A stretch of DNA of 64,000 nt from Mycobacterium senriense (GCF_019668465.1 NZ_AP024828.1:3906001-3970000), one strand, 5' to 3'. Shown: positions 26,037 to 35,166, counted from the first letter of the stretch. Made by a program: numbers and translations. The notes: generated by a model not told the origin, from the letters alone.

Positions 26037-27560
26037 CTATGCGCTCGTCGGCGGCCCGAACCAGCGCTGCAGCGCCGCGCGCAGGGCCGTTTCTTCGGCC
26101 GGCCCGAATTCGTCGGCCGCCCAGGCGACATAGCCGTCCGGCCGGATCAGCAGCGCCGCGGCGGGCCGGTCGGCCATGCCCGCGCTGACGGTGTCGACAC
26201 AATGGGCCCAGCCACGCGCCGCGTCCTCGACACCTCCGCCGAGGTCGAGCAGAATCGGACGGGCCTCGTGCAGCAGTTCGGCGACCCGTCGGCCGTCGTC
26301 GAACGTCAAATCGGGTACCAGTTGACCCGACAGCGGATTGCCGTCGCCCACGTCATATCGCACGTCCGCACCGGCCAGCAGTTTCGCCATGTGCCGGGCG
26401 ACGTCGGGAATGGCGAACAGTTCGCCCATGAGTGTTCGTAACGCAGCGACTTCGGGCCCCGGCGCCATGAGGGCGGTTTGCGACATCGAGTGCATCATGA
26501 CGCGCGCGCCCACAGGATGTCGTTCGGACTCATACGTATCGAGCAATCCCGGGGGCGCCCAGCCGTTGAAGTGGGCCGCGAGCTTCCAGCCCAGGTTCAT
26601 CGCGTCCTGCAGGCCAAGGTTCAGGCCCGGCCCGCCCATGGCGCTGTGCACATGGGCGGCGTCGCCGAGCAGCAGAACTCGTCCGGCGCGGTAGTGCTCC
26701 GCGTGGCGCGTGTTCTGCCCGTTGATCCGGCGCAGGGCGTGCGGCCCCGGGCCTTTCGGTTCCTCGAACGGCAGATCCACGCCGAGGACGCGATGCGCGC
26801 TCTCGCGTAGTTCGGCTAGGCTCATGGGCTTGTCCTCCACTGGCGGCCCGAATTCGACGGTGCCGAACAGCGAGCGGCCGGGTTCGAACTCCGCATAAAT
26901 CAGCCCACCGCGATCCAATCGCGTGTGGCCGAAGGCAATCCGGCCGAATCCGGGGACGTCGATGCCGCCGTCGGCGAGGCGGAGTCCGTCGGGGATGTGC
27001 ACATGGGCCAGCCGCCCGACCGTCTGCGATGTGTACCCGGGGAAATCGATGCCCACGGTCTTGCGGACCAGGCTGCGCCCGCCGTCGGCGCCCACCAGAT
27101 ACCCGGCGTCGATGCGATACTCACGCTCCGGCGAGGACACCGTCAGCTCAACGGAATTCGCTTCCTGCCGCATGCCGGTAAATTCGTGCCCCCAGCGCAC
27201 GTCCACTCCGAGGTCCCGCGCGCGCTTCTCTAACAGGCGCACCACCCGGGGCTGTTGGATGGGCAGCGCGTACATCGGGTTATCGGGCACGCCGAGCAAG
27301 TTCAGCGTCATGGCCGCGAAGATCCACCCGTAGATTGGTTGCGGGGGATTGAGGTCTCCGGTGAACTCCCGGTACAAGTCGCGCATGTCGAGCATTCGAA
27401 CGACTTGTCCGACAAGGCCGTTGGCCTTCGGCTCGGAGCTGGGACCGGGCAGGGCGTCCAGCACGACGGGCCGGACACCGGCCAGCGCGAGCTCGCAGGC
27501 GAGCAGCAGCCCGTTGGGCCCGGCGCCGGCGATGACGACGCCGGCCTGTTCGTCAGTCAT
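26037..27560 (-). CDS. FAD-dependent aromatic monooxygenase (group A flavoprotein hydroxylase)
   Basis: The 507-residue protein has GAGPNGLLLACEL (FAD ADP-binding GxGxxG), RARDLGVDVRWGH, GADGGRSLVRK (DG motif) and GDAAHVHSAMGGPGLNLGLQDA (ribityl-binding GD motif), the order found in p-hydroxybenzoate-hydroxylase-like enzymes; a thioredoxin-like C-terminal domain of about 100 residues follows. Relatives include tetracycline- and rifampicin-inactivating monooxygenases as well as phenol hydroxylases. The gene overlaps the end of a TetR gene by eight bases, so it is under the control of that regulator and probably induced by its substrate. Confidence 0.87.
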   Translation of the reverse strand: MTDEQAGVVIAGAGPNGLLLACELALAGVRPVVLDALPGPSSEPKANGLVGQVVRMLDMRDLYREFTGDLNPPQPIYGWIFAAMTLNLLGVPDNPMYALPIQQPRVVRLLEKRARDLGVDVRWGHEFTGMRQEANSVELTVSSPEREYRIDAGYLVGADGGRSLVRKTVGIDFPGYTSQTVGRLAHVHIPDGLRLADGGIDVPGFGRIAFGHTRLDRGGLIYAEFEPGRSLFGTVEFGPPVEDKPMSLAELRESAHRVLGVDLPFEEPKGPGPHALRRINGQNTRHAEHYRAGRVLLLGDAAHVHSAMGGPGLNLGLQDAMNLGWKLAAHFNGWAPPGLLDTYESERHPVGARVMMHSMSQTALMAPGPEVAALRTLMGELFAIPDVARHMAKLLAGADVRYDVGDGNPLSGQLVPDLTFDDGRRVAELLHEARPILLDLGGGVEDAARGWAHCVDTVSAGMADRPAAALLIRPDGYVAWAADEFGPAEETALRAALQRWFGPPTSA

Positions 27561-28197
27561 GGTGTGCCTTCTTTCTGGGAGGCTCGGGTAGACCCGCGCT
27601 GACGGCGGCGAAGCCTTGGCGGATCAATGCGGTGATGGCCACCGGCGGGTCGGCCCGCACGTAGGCGTCGGCCGCGGCATCGCCGACAGCGCGCACGACG
27701 GACATCACCAATCGTGGGTAGAGGTCGCGGTCGGGGTCGGTCCCGGTACGTTCGGCGATCACGTGGAGCAATTCGTCGAATAGGTTGTGTGGCACCGAGT
27801 TTCGTACCTGCGGGTGCATGACGAGTTTGCGGACCTCGACAAGCTCTTGGCGGCTGGGTGCGCGGTTCTCGTCGCCGTACACGTCGCCGAAGTCGGCCTC
27901 CAGCGGCTCGAGCACGGCATGGGTGAGCGCCGTCCACAGCGGTTCGTCGGCGGGGCGCTGCCGCAGCACGGCGACGCTGCGCCGCACACGTTCGGCCTGC
28001 CGGTAGGCGAGCGCCTCGTATTTGCCGCTGAAGTAGTTGTTGAAGGTGCGCAGTGAGACGCCCGCCATGTTCGCGACGTCTTCGCGCGTCACGTTTTCCA
28101 GGCCGCGCTCGAAAGCCAGCCGCAACGCGGCGTCGCTGAGCGCACGCCGCGTGTCGGCCTTCTTGCGCTCGCGGAGTCCGGTCACAGCGACCAACAT
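27553..28197 (-). CDS. TetR-family regulator of the FAD monooxygenase
   Basis: The 214-residue product shows a TetR N-terminus: RRALSDAALRLAFERGLENVTREDVANMAGVSLRTFNNYFSGKYEAL. ATG at 28195-28197 is taken as start; GTG at 28185 is possible. No good ribosome-binding site is visible. The gene is followed with an eight-base overlap by the monooxygenase, and two TTGCC-N5-GGCAA palindromes lie within 45 bases upstream of the start, so it presumably represses its own operon. Confidence 0.87.
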   Translation of the reverse strand: MLVAVTGLRERKKADTRRALSDAALRLAFERGLENVTREDVANMAGVSLRTFNNYFSGKYEALAYRQAERVRRSVAVLRQRPADEPLWTALTHAVLEPLEADFGDVYGDENRAPSRQELVEVRKLVMHPQVRNSVPHNLFDELLHVIAERTGTDPDRDLYPRLVMSVVRAVGDAAADAYVRADPPVAITALIRQGFAAVSAGLPEPPRKKAHHD

Positions 28198-28204
28198 ACG
28201 CGAA

Positions 28205-28240
28205 ACTTGCCTAGTGGGCAATATTGCCTTGCGGGCAAGT
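28205..28240. promoter_or_regulatory. Double palindromic operator TTGCC-N5-GGCAA
   Basis: Two perfect 15-bp inverted repeats, TTGCC-TAGTG-GGCAA (28207-28221) and TTGCC-TTGCG-GGCAA (28224-28238), are separated by two bases. The pair is itself roughly symmetrical (ACTTGCC at one end, GGCAAGT at the other). They lie 8 to 43 bases upstream of the TetR gene start, so bound protein would block its promoter. Confidence 0.8.
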
Positions 28241-28342
28241 TTGGCGTGGAGTGTGCGTTGAGGGCGTTGAGTGTGCAGCCACGGCGATGACACGCCGGGT
28301 GGGGGCCGCCCAGGATGCACACTCGACGCAGACGAGAGGCGG

Positions 28343-29533
28343 CTACCGGGTGCCCCAATCCCACCGGGGTGTCGTCGTCAACGTCTGGCCGCTGACCCGT
28401 GTTTCGCCCCAGTCCTTGTAGAGCTCGATCTCGATGGCCTGGCCGTCGGCGGCGTCCTGCATGTCCGCCACCGGCGTCGTGTCCAGATATTCCAGCAGCG
28501 AGCGGGAGTGGGTGACCACCACGACCTGCGTCTGAGCGGCGGTGGTGCGGATCAGCGATGCCAGCGGGCCCACCAGGTCGGGATGCAGTGAGGTTTCCGG
28601 TTCGTTGAGCACCATCAGCGACGGCGGTTGCGGGCTCAGCAGTGCGGCGGCCCAGAGCAGGAAACGCAGTGTGCCATCGGATAACTCGGCGGCGCGCAAC
28701 GCGCGCAGCATGCCGCGCTGCCGCAGCTGGAGGTCGAACAGGCCATCGTGGATGGCGACCGAGACGGTGGCGCCGTCGAATGCCTCGGCGACGGCCCGGT
28801 TGAGGTCGTCGAATCCCGACTCGAGAATCGTCTGGATCGCGGCCGCCAGGTCGCTGCCGTCGTCGGACAGCACCGGGGTGCGGGTGCCCACCTGCGGGTG
28901 CCGCGCCGGGGCGCCGGCGTCGACGCGGAATCCGTCGTAGAACCGCCAGCCGCGCAACCGTTCTCGCACGGCCGCGAGCTCGGGCAGCGCGTGCGGGTGG
29001 GCATATTCGGCGAGCACGCTGTGATACGACGGCAAAGCGCGGGACAACTCATCGAAACCGCTGCCGGAGTCCGCGCTGGCCTCGGCGAACACACGCGACC
29101 GACGCACCAGCATCGAGCTCGGCCGCAGCACGGGCCCGGCGAACAGCACTTCCCGTTTGATCTCCGGGTCCCGGGCGAACACCGACTTCCCGGCCGACTG
29201 CGGGATGCCCAGATCCACCAGGTAGCCGAAATCGTCTGCGGCGAAACCTAATTCGAGCGATACCGGACGGGTGCGCACGGTGCCCTCGGTCTTTCCGGTG
29301 CGTCGAGCGCCGGCCGGCTGCTCGGGACCGGCCCACAGCACCGATTGCAACCCGCCCTCGCGGGCCAGCGACCCGATCACCTCGCCGCGGCCGCAGTCGG
29401 CCAGCAGGCGCAGCGCGCGATACAGCGAGGATTTGCCGGCGCCGTTGGCGCCGGTGATCACCGACAGACGACCCAGGGGCAGTATCACCTCGCGCAGCGA
29501 GCGATACCCGCGGATCGCGACGGTGTGCAGCAT
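28343..29533 (-). CDS. AAA-family ATPase (RecF/OLD-like, COG4637-type)
   Basis: The 396-residue ATPase has Walker A GANGAGKSS at 28-36, a Walker B region PPSLMVLNEPETSLHPDL, and a final VVVTHSRSLLEYL switch, all typical of SMC/RecF-type ATP-binding-cassette proteins of the single-gene AAA_21 group. It lacks an OLD-type nuclease domain. The role is unknown; relatives are thought to act in DNA repair or defence. It is the last gene of a minus-strand run beginning at the Na+/H+ antiporter. Confidence 0.82.
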   Translation of the reverse strand: MLHTVAIRGYRSLREVILPLGRLSVITGANGAGKSSLYRALRLLADCGRGEVIGSLAREGGLQSVLWAGPEQPAGARRTGKTEGTVRTRPVSLELGFAADDFGYLVDLGIPQSAGKSVFARDPEIKREVLFAGPVLRPSSMLVRRSRVFAEASADSGSGFDELSRALPSYHSVLAEYAHPHALPELAAVRERLRGWRFYDGFRVDAGAPARHPQVGTRTPVLSDDGSDLAAAIQTILESGFDDLNRAVAEAFDGATVSVAIHDGLFDLQLRQRGMLRALRAAELSDGTLRFLLWAAALLSPQPPSLMVLNEPETSLHPDLVGPLASLIRTTAAQTQVVVVTHSRSLLEYLDTTPVADMQDAADGQAIEIELYKDWGETRVSGQTLTTTPRWDWGTR

Positions 29534-29566
29534 GGGGCCGACTGTACGGTCGGCCGCCGACGGGCC

Positions 29567-31174
29567 TTACTCCTCCTCGTCGCCGTCGTCGACTGCGGCG
29601 GCGAGAAGTTGCACTTCCTCGAGATCCATCTCGTTCTGCAATTCGCGCAACACGATGTCGTCGATCAGGTTCTGGTTGCGCAGCGCGGTGATCTCGCGGC
29701 GCTTGTGTTCGAGCACGCCCAGGCGCACCCGCCGGACCTTCTCGCGGCCCTTCAGGATGCGATTGTCTGGAGAGCCGTTTTCGGTGGCCAGGACCAGGGC
29801 GGCCTTCTCCTCGTATTCCTTTTGCAGCCGGCGCCTCAGGTCGTCGCTGATACCGACTTCGTCGGCGACCGTCGGCAGGGCGGCCAAGGCGGCCTGGGTC
29901 CCCCGACACCGGGCCAATTGCAGCTCCTCGGCATGGGTGGCGTCCTCTGGCATTTTCGCCCACCGGACCACGGCGGGCAGGGTGCTGCCCTGGACCAGGA
30001 CCGTCACCAGGATGACCACGACCACGATGAAGATCAGCAGGCTGCGGTCCGGGAACGGCGCGCCGCTGAGCGTGGTCATTGGGACGGCGAGCGCCGCGGC
30101 CAGCGAGACGGCGCCGCGGAATCCCGCCCAGGCGGTGACGAAGCGCTGACGCCATCCGATCCGACGGGTCTGCTGCACCTCGCGGCGGTCGATGAGCCGG
30201 ATCAGCACGACAGTGATTTCACCCCAGAAAATCCGCGACACGATCACCGCACCGGTCACGGCCAGGGCGACGTAGGCGGCGTGCCGAACCCCGCCGTCGA
30301 CGTTGGCGATGCCGCGTAGCGCAGCCGGGATCTGCACCCCGACGAACACCCACAGCGAGCCGTTGAGCAGGAACGTCGCGATGTCCCAGAACGCATAGGC
30401 CTGCAGGCGGGAACGGGCCCGGATCACCACCGGCCCGGCGTAGGCAAGGACCAGCGCCGACACCAGCACCGCGACCACCCCACTGCATTCCATCGACTGG
30501 GCCAGCAGGAAGGCCGCGAACGGTGTCAGCAGGCTCAAAGCCCCTTCCTCTTGCGGCGCGTCTATGCGTTTGCGCAGCAGTGTCACCGCTCCGCCGACCA
30601 GCAGCCCTGAGGCGATACCGCCTAGGTAGGAGCCGATGAACCGGCCGACCAAGTCGGGCGGCGTAATCGCGGCCCCGCCGACTGCGACGTGGACGGTGAC
30701 GGCGAACAGCACCAGCGCTGTGCCGTCGTTGATGAGGCTCTCGGCTTTCAGCACGGTGAGCGACCGGCGCGGCAGCTTTTTCGCGAGGCCGGCTACCGCG
30801 GCGGCGTCGGTGGGGGACAGCACGGCACCGAGGACGGCCGCCGCGTGGGGTTCCATGCCCAGTGCCCGCGCGGTCCACGACACCGCCACCGCGGTGAAGA
30901 TCACCAGGGCGACGCCGAGGAAGATGATGACGCGCAGGTTCGCCCGGATCTCCCGGAAGCTGGTGTTCAGGCTTTCCCAGTAGAGGATCGCCGGGAGAAA
31001 CAGCAGCAGCACGAGCTCGCCGTTGATCCGCACGTGACCGAAGTGGGGGATGAGACCCAACAGTGCGCCGAGCAGCATGAGCAGCACCGGGGGACCCACC
31101 CGGTAGCGCCGGCCGATGACCGTCCCCACGATGACGGTGGAGACCAGCGCGACGATGAGAACGAGGCCAAACAC
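29567..31174 (-). CDS. CPA1-family Na+/H+ antiporter (Rv2287/YjcE-like)
   Basis: The 535-residue protein has about 12 transmembrane helices in its first 410 residues. ALLGLIPH, LSPTDAAAVAGLAKKL (conserved ND-type transport region with FLG..SPTD) and SLINDGTALVLF carry the acidic residues used for ion exchange in CPA1 exchangers. A hydrophilic C-terminal part of about 110 residues (charged helices, ending in an acidic DDGDEEE) is probably regulatory. It matches Rv2287 in type and length and keeps the M. tuberculosis neighbourhood. Confidence 0.88.
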   Translation of the reverse strand: MFGLVLIVALVSTVIVGTVIGRRYRVGPPVLLMLLGALLGLIPHFGHVRINGELVLLLFLPAILYWESLNTSFREIRANLRVIIFLGVALVIFTAVAVSWTARALGMEPHAAAVLGAVLSPTDAAAVAGLAKKLPRRSLTVLKAESLINDGTALVLFAVTVHVAVGGAAITPPDLVGRFIGSYLGGIASGLLVGGAVTLLRKRIDAPQEEGALSLLTPFAAFLLAQSMECSGVVAVLVSALVLAYAGPVVIRARSRLQAYAFWDIATFLLNGSLWVFVGVQIPAALRGIANVDGGVRHAAYVALAVTGAVIVSRIFWGEITVVLIRLIDRREVQQTRRIGWRQRFVTAWAGFRGAVSLAAALAVPMTTLSGAPFPDRSLLIFIVVVVILVTVLVQGSTLPAVVRWAKMPEDATHAEELQLARCRGTQAALAALPTVADEVGISDDLRRRLQKEYEEKAALVLATENGSPDNRILKGREKVRRVRLGVLEHKRREITALRNQNLIDDIVLRELQNEMDLEEVQLLAAAVDDGDEEE

Positions 31175-31240
31175 TCGCCCATCCTGCCGGACCTACCGGG
31201 TTTGCGCGGCTTGGGGCGTGGCTGCCGCGCTATCGCTTCG

Positions 31241-32158
31241 TTAGGTGATGTGTTTGTCGAACCACTCGATCGGAACTTCCGGGTGCGCACCGAAGAAGTT
31301 GTAGCCGTCGAAGCGGCGGTCCGTGCCCTCGATCCAGTACAGGCGCTTCTCGTCGACGGGGATCGCGTCGTAGATGTCCTGCACGTCTTGGGGTCGCGTC
31401 ATCGTGTCGTCGTGCACCTGGGCCACCAGCGTGGGCACGGTGACGGCCTTCACGTGCTCGAGCGGTGACTGCTCGGACAGATGGAAGCCGGTGCGCTCGT
31501 GCACCGCCTTACCGAACTTCTGGTAGCCGTCCTCCATGCCGATGCCCTTGACGAATTCCTCCACGATGTAGCGTCCGGAGACCGGCTGCAGCATCACCAT
31601 GGCCTGAATTTCGGAGAACTCCTGCGGGTGCTTGGACCAGGCGACGGCGGTCGAGTCGGCCCCCAGGCAGACGGACAGCAACGCCTTCTTCATGGTCTTG
31701 GTGTCCGGACGGGCCGCCGCGTAGCGCAGCGAGCCGATGACGTCGCGGTACTCGGTCAGGCCGATGCCGGCGATGCCGCCGTTGCCCTGTCCGCTCATCC
31801 CGTGGTTGCGGATGTCGTAGGCGAGCACGTTGTATCCCGCGTCGTGCAATGCCTTGTATTCGGGCAGGAAGTTGACCTCGAATCCGCCCAGGCCGCCGAA
31901 CTCGGGGAGGTGACCTGGGTAGCCGTACCGGTTTCCCGGCAGGAAGTGGTTGTGGATGATCAGCCGGTCCGAGTCGGCCGGGATGAACCAGCCCTCCAGC
32001 GGCACTCCGTCCATCGACGGAAAGAAGACGTCCTCGTAGTCGAGGCCGACCTCGTCGGGCCGTCGCAGAACCGGGGCGCGGCGACCCGCTGTCGTACCGG
32101 TGGTCCACAACTGGACGAAATTGTCGAATGCTGCTTGTGCCTGATTTTCGTTGGGCAT
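31241..32158 (-). CDS. Alpha/beta hydrolase, 305 aa
   Basis: The fold is recognisable from GVPLEGWFIPADSDRLIIHNHF (N-terminal strands), YDIRNHGMSGQGNGG and a nucleophile-elbow-like VCLGADSTA, with a late HDDTMTRPQDVQDIYDAIP strand and acid. The nucleophile elbow reads CLGAD rather than GxSxG, so the nucleophile may be the cysteine and the enzyme may not be an esterase. It is divergent from an XRE-type regulator 119 bases away, which may control it. Confidence 0.75.
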   Translation of the reverse strand: MPNENQAQAAFDNFVQLWTTGTTAGRRAPVLRRPDEVGLDYEDVFFPSMDGVPLEGWFIPADSDRLIIHNHFLPGNRYGYPGHLPEFGGLGGFEVNFLPEYKALHDAGYNVLAYDIRNHGMSGQGNGGIAGIGLTEYRDVIGSLRYAAARPDTKTMKKALLSVCLGADSTAVAWSKHPQEFSEIQAMVMLQPVSGRYIVEEFVKGIGMEDGYQKFGKAVHERTGFHLSEQSPLEHVKAVTVPTLVAQVHDDTMTRPQDVQDIYDAIPVDEKRLYWIEGTDRRFDGYNFFGAHPEVPIEWFDKHIT

Positions 32159-32277
32159 GTCAGTGACCTCCTTTCCTGCGACGCTACGTACGCGGCGGGC
32201 CGACAGGGAGTCGCCGGTTATCGGGGGTACCGGCAGCCCCTGCCTGCCACGTCCGGTGTTTGCCTACTGTGGCGAAG

Positions 32278-33180
32278 ATGGACATCGCCAAGGACATCAA
32301 GGAGTTCTTGATGACCCGGCGGGCGAGGATCACCCCCGACCAGATCGGGTTGCCGTCCGGCCGGCGACGTCGAGTGCCCGGGTTGCGGCGCGAGGAAGTC
32401 GCGCAACTGGCCGGCGTCAGCACGGAGTACTACACGCAGATCGAGCGCGGCAGCGTTGCGGGCGTGTCCGATGACGTGCTGCACGCCGTGGCGCGTGCGC
32501 TGCGACTCACCGACGATGAGACGACCCACTTCTTCGACCTGGTGCGCGCGGCGATCGGCACCCGGACGGTCGGTCGCCCGAAGCGGGAAGCCGGCAAGAC
32601 GATTCCCGACGGGATCCAGGCTCTGATTGACGGCATGGCCGCCTCGCCCGCGATCGTGATGAACGGAAGCCTGGACATCGTCGCAGCGAATCGGCTTGGC
32701 CGAGCGTTGTATGCCCCCATGTTCGACCGGGCGACCGGTGTGCCGAACTTCGCTCGATTCATCTTCTTCGACACCTATGCCGAGCAGGTGTTTCCGGAGT
32801 GGGAAGGGTCGGCCGACGAGGTCGTCGCCTTGTTGCAGGCCGAGGCCGCCCGTTCTCCCCATTCGCCCGCGATCACTCAAATAGTCGGCGAGCTGGCGAC
32901 CCGCAGTGACGACTTTCGCAGCCGCTGGGCCGCCCACAACGTCACCGCGCATCGGCACGGCGTGAAACTGTTTCGCCATGCGGAATTCGGCGAATCGACG
33001 TTGACCTACAACGTTTTAGCCGTCACCGCCGCGCCGGGTCTGTCCCTGGTCGGTTACACCGCGGAACCCAATTCGCCGTCCGAGCAGGCGCTGAAGATTC
33101 TCGCCAGCTGGAGCCTCGAGCAGCATGCCGCAGACCCCGGCCGGGCCGGCCGCGCTACCCCGAACACCCCAATCGAGTAG
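32278..33180 (+). CDS. XRE-family regulator with MmyB-like ligand domain
   Basis: A 300-residue protein. The helix-turn-helix (LRREEVAQLAGVSTEYYTQIERG) is at about residues 38-60. The rest matches the MmyB-like PAS/ligand-binding module: NGSLDIVAANRLGRALY and a final SLVGYTAEPNSPSEQALKIL. Such regulators are common next to oxidoreductase or hydrolase genes in actinobacteria and usually control the divergent gene, here the hydrolase at 31241-32158. ATG at 32278 is the start most consistent with family length. Confidence 0.87.
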   Translation: MDIAKDIKEFLMTRRARITPDQIGLPSGRRRRVPGLRREEVAQLAGVSTEYYTQIERGSVAGVSDDVLHAVARALRLTDDETTHFFDLVRAAIGTRTVGRPKREAGKTIPDGIQALIDGMAASPAIVMNGSLDIVAANRLGRALYAPMFDRATGVPNFARFIFFDTYAEQVFPEWEGSADEVVALLQAEAARSPHSPAITQIVGELATRSDDFRSRWAAHNVTAHRHGVKLFRHAEFGESTLTYNVLAVTAAPGLSLVGYTAEPNSPSEQALKILASWSLEQHAADPGRAGRATPNTPIE

Positions 33181-33282
33181 GCCCTGCGTTCGGGCGAGAG
33201 GAGGCGGCGAGGGCGCTCGGTGCCTATCTTCGATCTGGATCGAGACCTATTAGGCTCCGTTGCGGAATCGAAGGGGGATCTG

Positions 33283-33717
33283 GTGAAGGTCAGGCTGCTG
33301 GTGACAGTCGCCGTGCTGATGTTGTCGACGGTGGTGGGCTGCCACTTCGCGTCCAGGAACCCGCCGTCGACCAAAACGCTTCAGGTCCCCATGACCGATG
33401 TGCTGACGCAGAGCGAGATCACCCAGAACGTCACCCTCGCCGTTGGCAACGCCCTGGTCGTGCAGTTGGGCTCGAACTACACCACTCCCTACCGGTGGAA
33501 CCCTGACACCAAGATCGGCGATTCGTCGATCGTCAAGCAGCTCGGTCACCGGTTCATCCAGCCGACCTCCGACGCGTTGGGCGCACCGGGCGTCGAAGAG
33601 TGGACGTTCACCGCGCTGAGGCCGGGGAGCACCACGATCGGCACGGCGTACACCAGCTTCGTGGGCAAGGACGCCAAACCGGCGTGCACCTACACGCTGA
33701 CCGTCACGGTGCAATAG
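33283..33717 (+). CDS. Lipoprotein with chagasin-like (inhibitor I42) domain
   Basis: GTG at 33283 follows GGGGG and gives a 144-residue protein with signal peptide VRLLVTVAVLMLSTVVGC, whose VVGC is a lipobox, so Cys 20 would be lipid-modified. The mature part is a beta-sandwich type: NYTTPYRWN, near GVEEWTFTALRPGSTTI and ending YTLTVTVQ, matching the NPTTGYxW and RPWE/LRPG loops of inhibitor family I42 that block papain-like cysteine proteases. Target protease unknown, possibly host cathepsins. Confidence 0.8.
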   Translation: MKVRLLVTVAVLMLSTVVGCHFASRNPPSTKTLQVPMTDVLTQSEITQNVTLAVGNALVVQLGSNYTTPYRWNPDTKIGDSSIVKQLGHRFIQPTSDALGAPGVEEWTFTALRPGSTTIGTAYTSFVGKDAKPACTYTLTVTVQ

Positions 33718-33719
33718 GC

Positions 33720-35015
33720 CTAGCTTTGCGACACCTCGGCCGCAACGACATCGGCCCGCAGGTGCGCCGCATAGATCTCGGCGAGGAATTGCTCGACGGC
33801 CACCGCGGTGTGCGCGGCGCGGACCGAGCCGAAGATGTCGAAAGCGTGTTGGGTGAGCGGCAATTCGGCGTAGACGACCGGCTTTGTGCTGGCTTGCCGG
33901 AGTTGCTCGACGAACGTGCGGGCTTGCTCGACGTAGGCCAGCGAGTCGTTGGTGCCGTGCAGGACGAAGAACGGGGGCGCGTCAGGGCGGACATGGTTGA
34001 CCGGTGACGCGGCCTCGAAGGTCTGCAGGTGCGTCGAGGGCTTTTGCTTGATGATCGACTTGATCAGCAGCCCCGGCATCATCGGATGCAGGGTCTTGTC
34101 GAGTCGGGTGAAGTCGTAGATGCCGTAGAACGGCACCGCCGCCTGCACGCTGGTGTCGGCGTCTTCGAATCCCGGCTGAAACTGCGGATCATTCTGTGTC
34201 AGCGCGGCCAGCGCTGTGAGGTGGCCGCCGGCCGAGCCTCCGGTGATGACGACGAAGTCTGGGTCGCCGCCGTATTCGGCGATGTGCTCCTTGACCCAGG
34301 CCAGCGCCCGCTTGACGTCGACGATGTGGTCGGGCCAGGTGTTGCGCGGGCTGTGCCGGTAGTTGATCGCCACGCAGATCCAGCCGAGCTCGGCGAGGTG
34401 GCTCATCAACGGATGGGCTTGTCCGCGTTTGTTTCCCGTCGTCCAGGCGCCGCCGGGGATCTGGAAGAGCACCGGCGCCTTGCCGGCCGGGTCGAGGTCG
34501 GGGCGTCGCCAGATGTCCAGGTGGTTGGCGCGGCCGTATTCGCCGTAACTGATGTCGGAGTCGTGGGCGTAGTCGCGGTAGATGCGCAGCATCCTTAGTA
34601 GGCCAGGCGTCTTGGCGGTGCCGCCGCCGGCCGGGCGGCGCCACAGGTTGGCCGACTCGGTGAGCCGATCTCCTCCCAGTCCGCTGTCCAACGCCTCGGC
34701 CAGCGGGACATTGGCTCGATGGCCCGCGCGGCTGAGGTTGAGCAGGCCGAGCGCCGAGAGGCCGGCGACCACCCACGCGATTATTCGCACGGGCCGGGTC
34801 AGGCGACGGCCGGTCAGCGCCAGTCCACCGAGCTGGGTCAGCAGCGTTTGCAGCGGCAATTCGGTGACGACGAGCCCGAACATCCACGAGTACAGCGAGG
34901 GGAATCCGCCGCGCGCCAAAGGCCGGTAGGCGTTGAGGGTGGACGCCGCGGTGAGGGCTGTGACCGCGGCTGAGCCTATTTGCCGGATGACGTGGATGGT
35001 TTGAGCTGTCCGCAT
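33720..35015 (-). CDS. lipM: Membrane-associated esterase LipM
   Basis: The 431-residue protein has two or three hydrophobic N-terminal segments (residues about 40-65 and 80-95), then a hormone-sensitive-lipase-like alpha/beta hydrolase domain: IPGGAWTTGNKR (HGG-like oxyanion, here with PGGAW), GGSAGGHLT (nucleophile serine), and HGTND (acid) and QHAFD (histidine) near the C-terminus. Length and text match Rv2284 LipM. It is expected to hydrolyse short acyl esters at the membrane. A 26-bp palindrome lies 36 bases upstream. Confidence 0.9.
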   Translation of the reverse strand: MRTAQTIHVIRQIGSAAVTALTAASTLNAYRPLARGGFPSLYSWMFGLVVTELPLQTLLTQLGGLALTGRRLTRPVRIIAWVVAGLSALGLLNLSRAGHRANVPLAEALDSGLGGDRLTESANLWRRPAGGGTAKTPGLLRMLRIYRDYAHDSDISYGEYGRANHLDIWRRPDLDPAGKAPVLFQIPGGAWTTGNKRGQAHPLMSHLAELGWICVAINYRHSPRNTWPDHIVDVKRALAWVKEHIAEYGGDPDFVVITGGSAGGHLTALAALTQNDPQFQPGFEDADTSVQAAVPFYGIYDFTRLDKTLHPMMPGLLIKSIIKQKPSTHLQTFEAASPVNHVRPDAPPFFVLHGTNDSLAYVEQARTFVEQLRQASTKPVVYAELPLTQHAFDIFGSVRAAHTAVAVEQFLAEIYAAHLRADVVAAEVSQS

Positions 35016-35050
35016 TGCCTCACCTTACGAAACGGGCAGACGACTCTCGG

Positions 35051-35076
35051 ATCCGCTAGCGCATGCGCTAGCGGAT
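35051..35076. promoter_or_regulatory. Perfect 26-bp palindrome containing GCTAGCGCATGCGCTAGC
   Basis: The sequence from 35051 to 35076 is fully self-complementary; its centre is TAGCGCATGCGCTA (35057-35070). It sits between the divergent lipM and hicB genes. The same 14-bp core is at 61801-61814. A second, imperfect copy (GCTAGCACCCGTGCTA) is at 35200-35215. Confidence 0.75.
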
Positions 35077-35116
35077 TTGGGACGCCCACATTGGTCTGGA
35101 GAGGTGGTGCGGGTCG

Positions 35117-35166
35117 CCGACGGGGGCTCCGTACCGGCGCACCGACGGGGGCTCCGTACCGGCGCA
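35117..35166. repeat. Tandem 25-bp direct repeat
   Basis: The 25-base unit starting CCGACGGGGGCTCCGTACCG is present twice head to tail (35117-35141 and 35142-35166) with no mismatches. It lies in the hicB-lipM intergenic region and likely arose by slippage. Confidence 0.9.
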
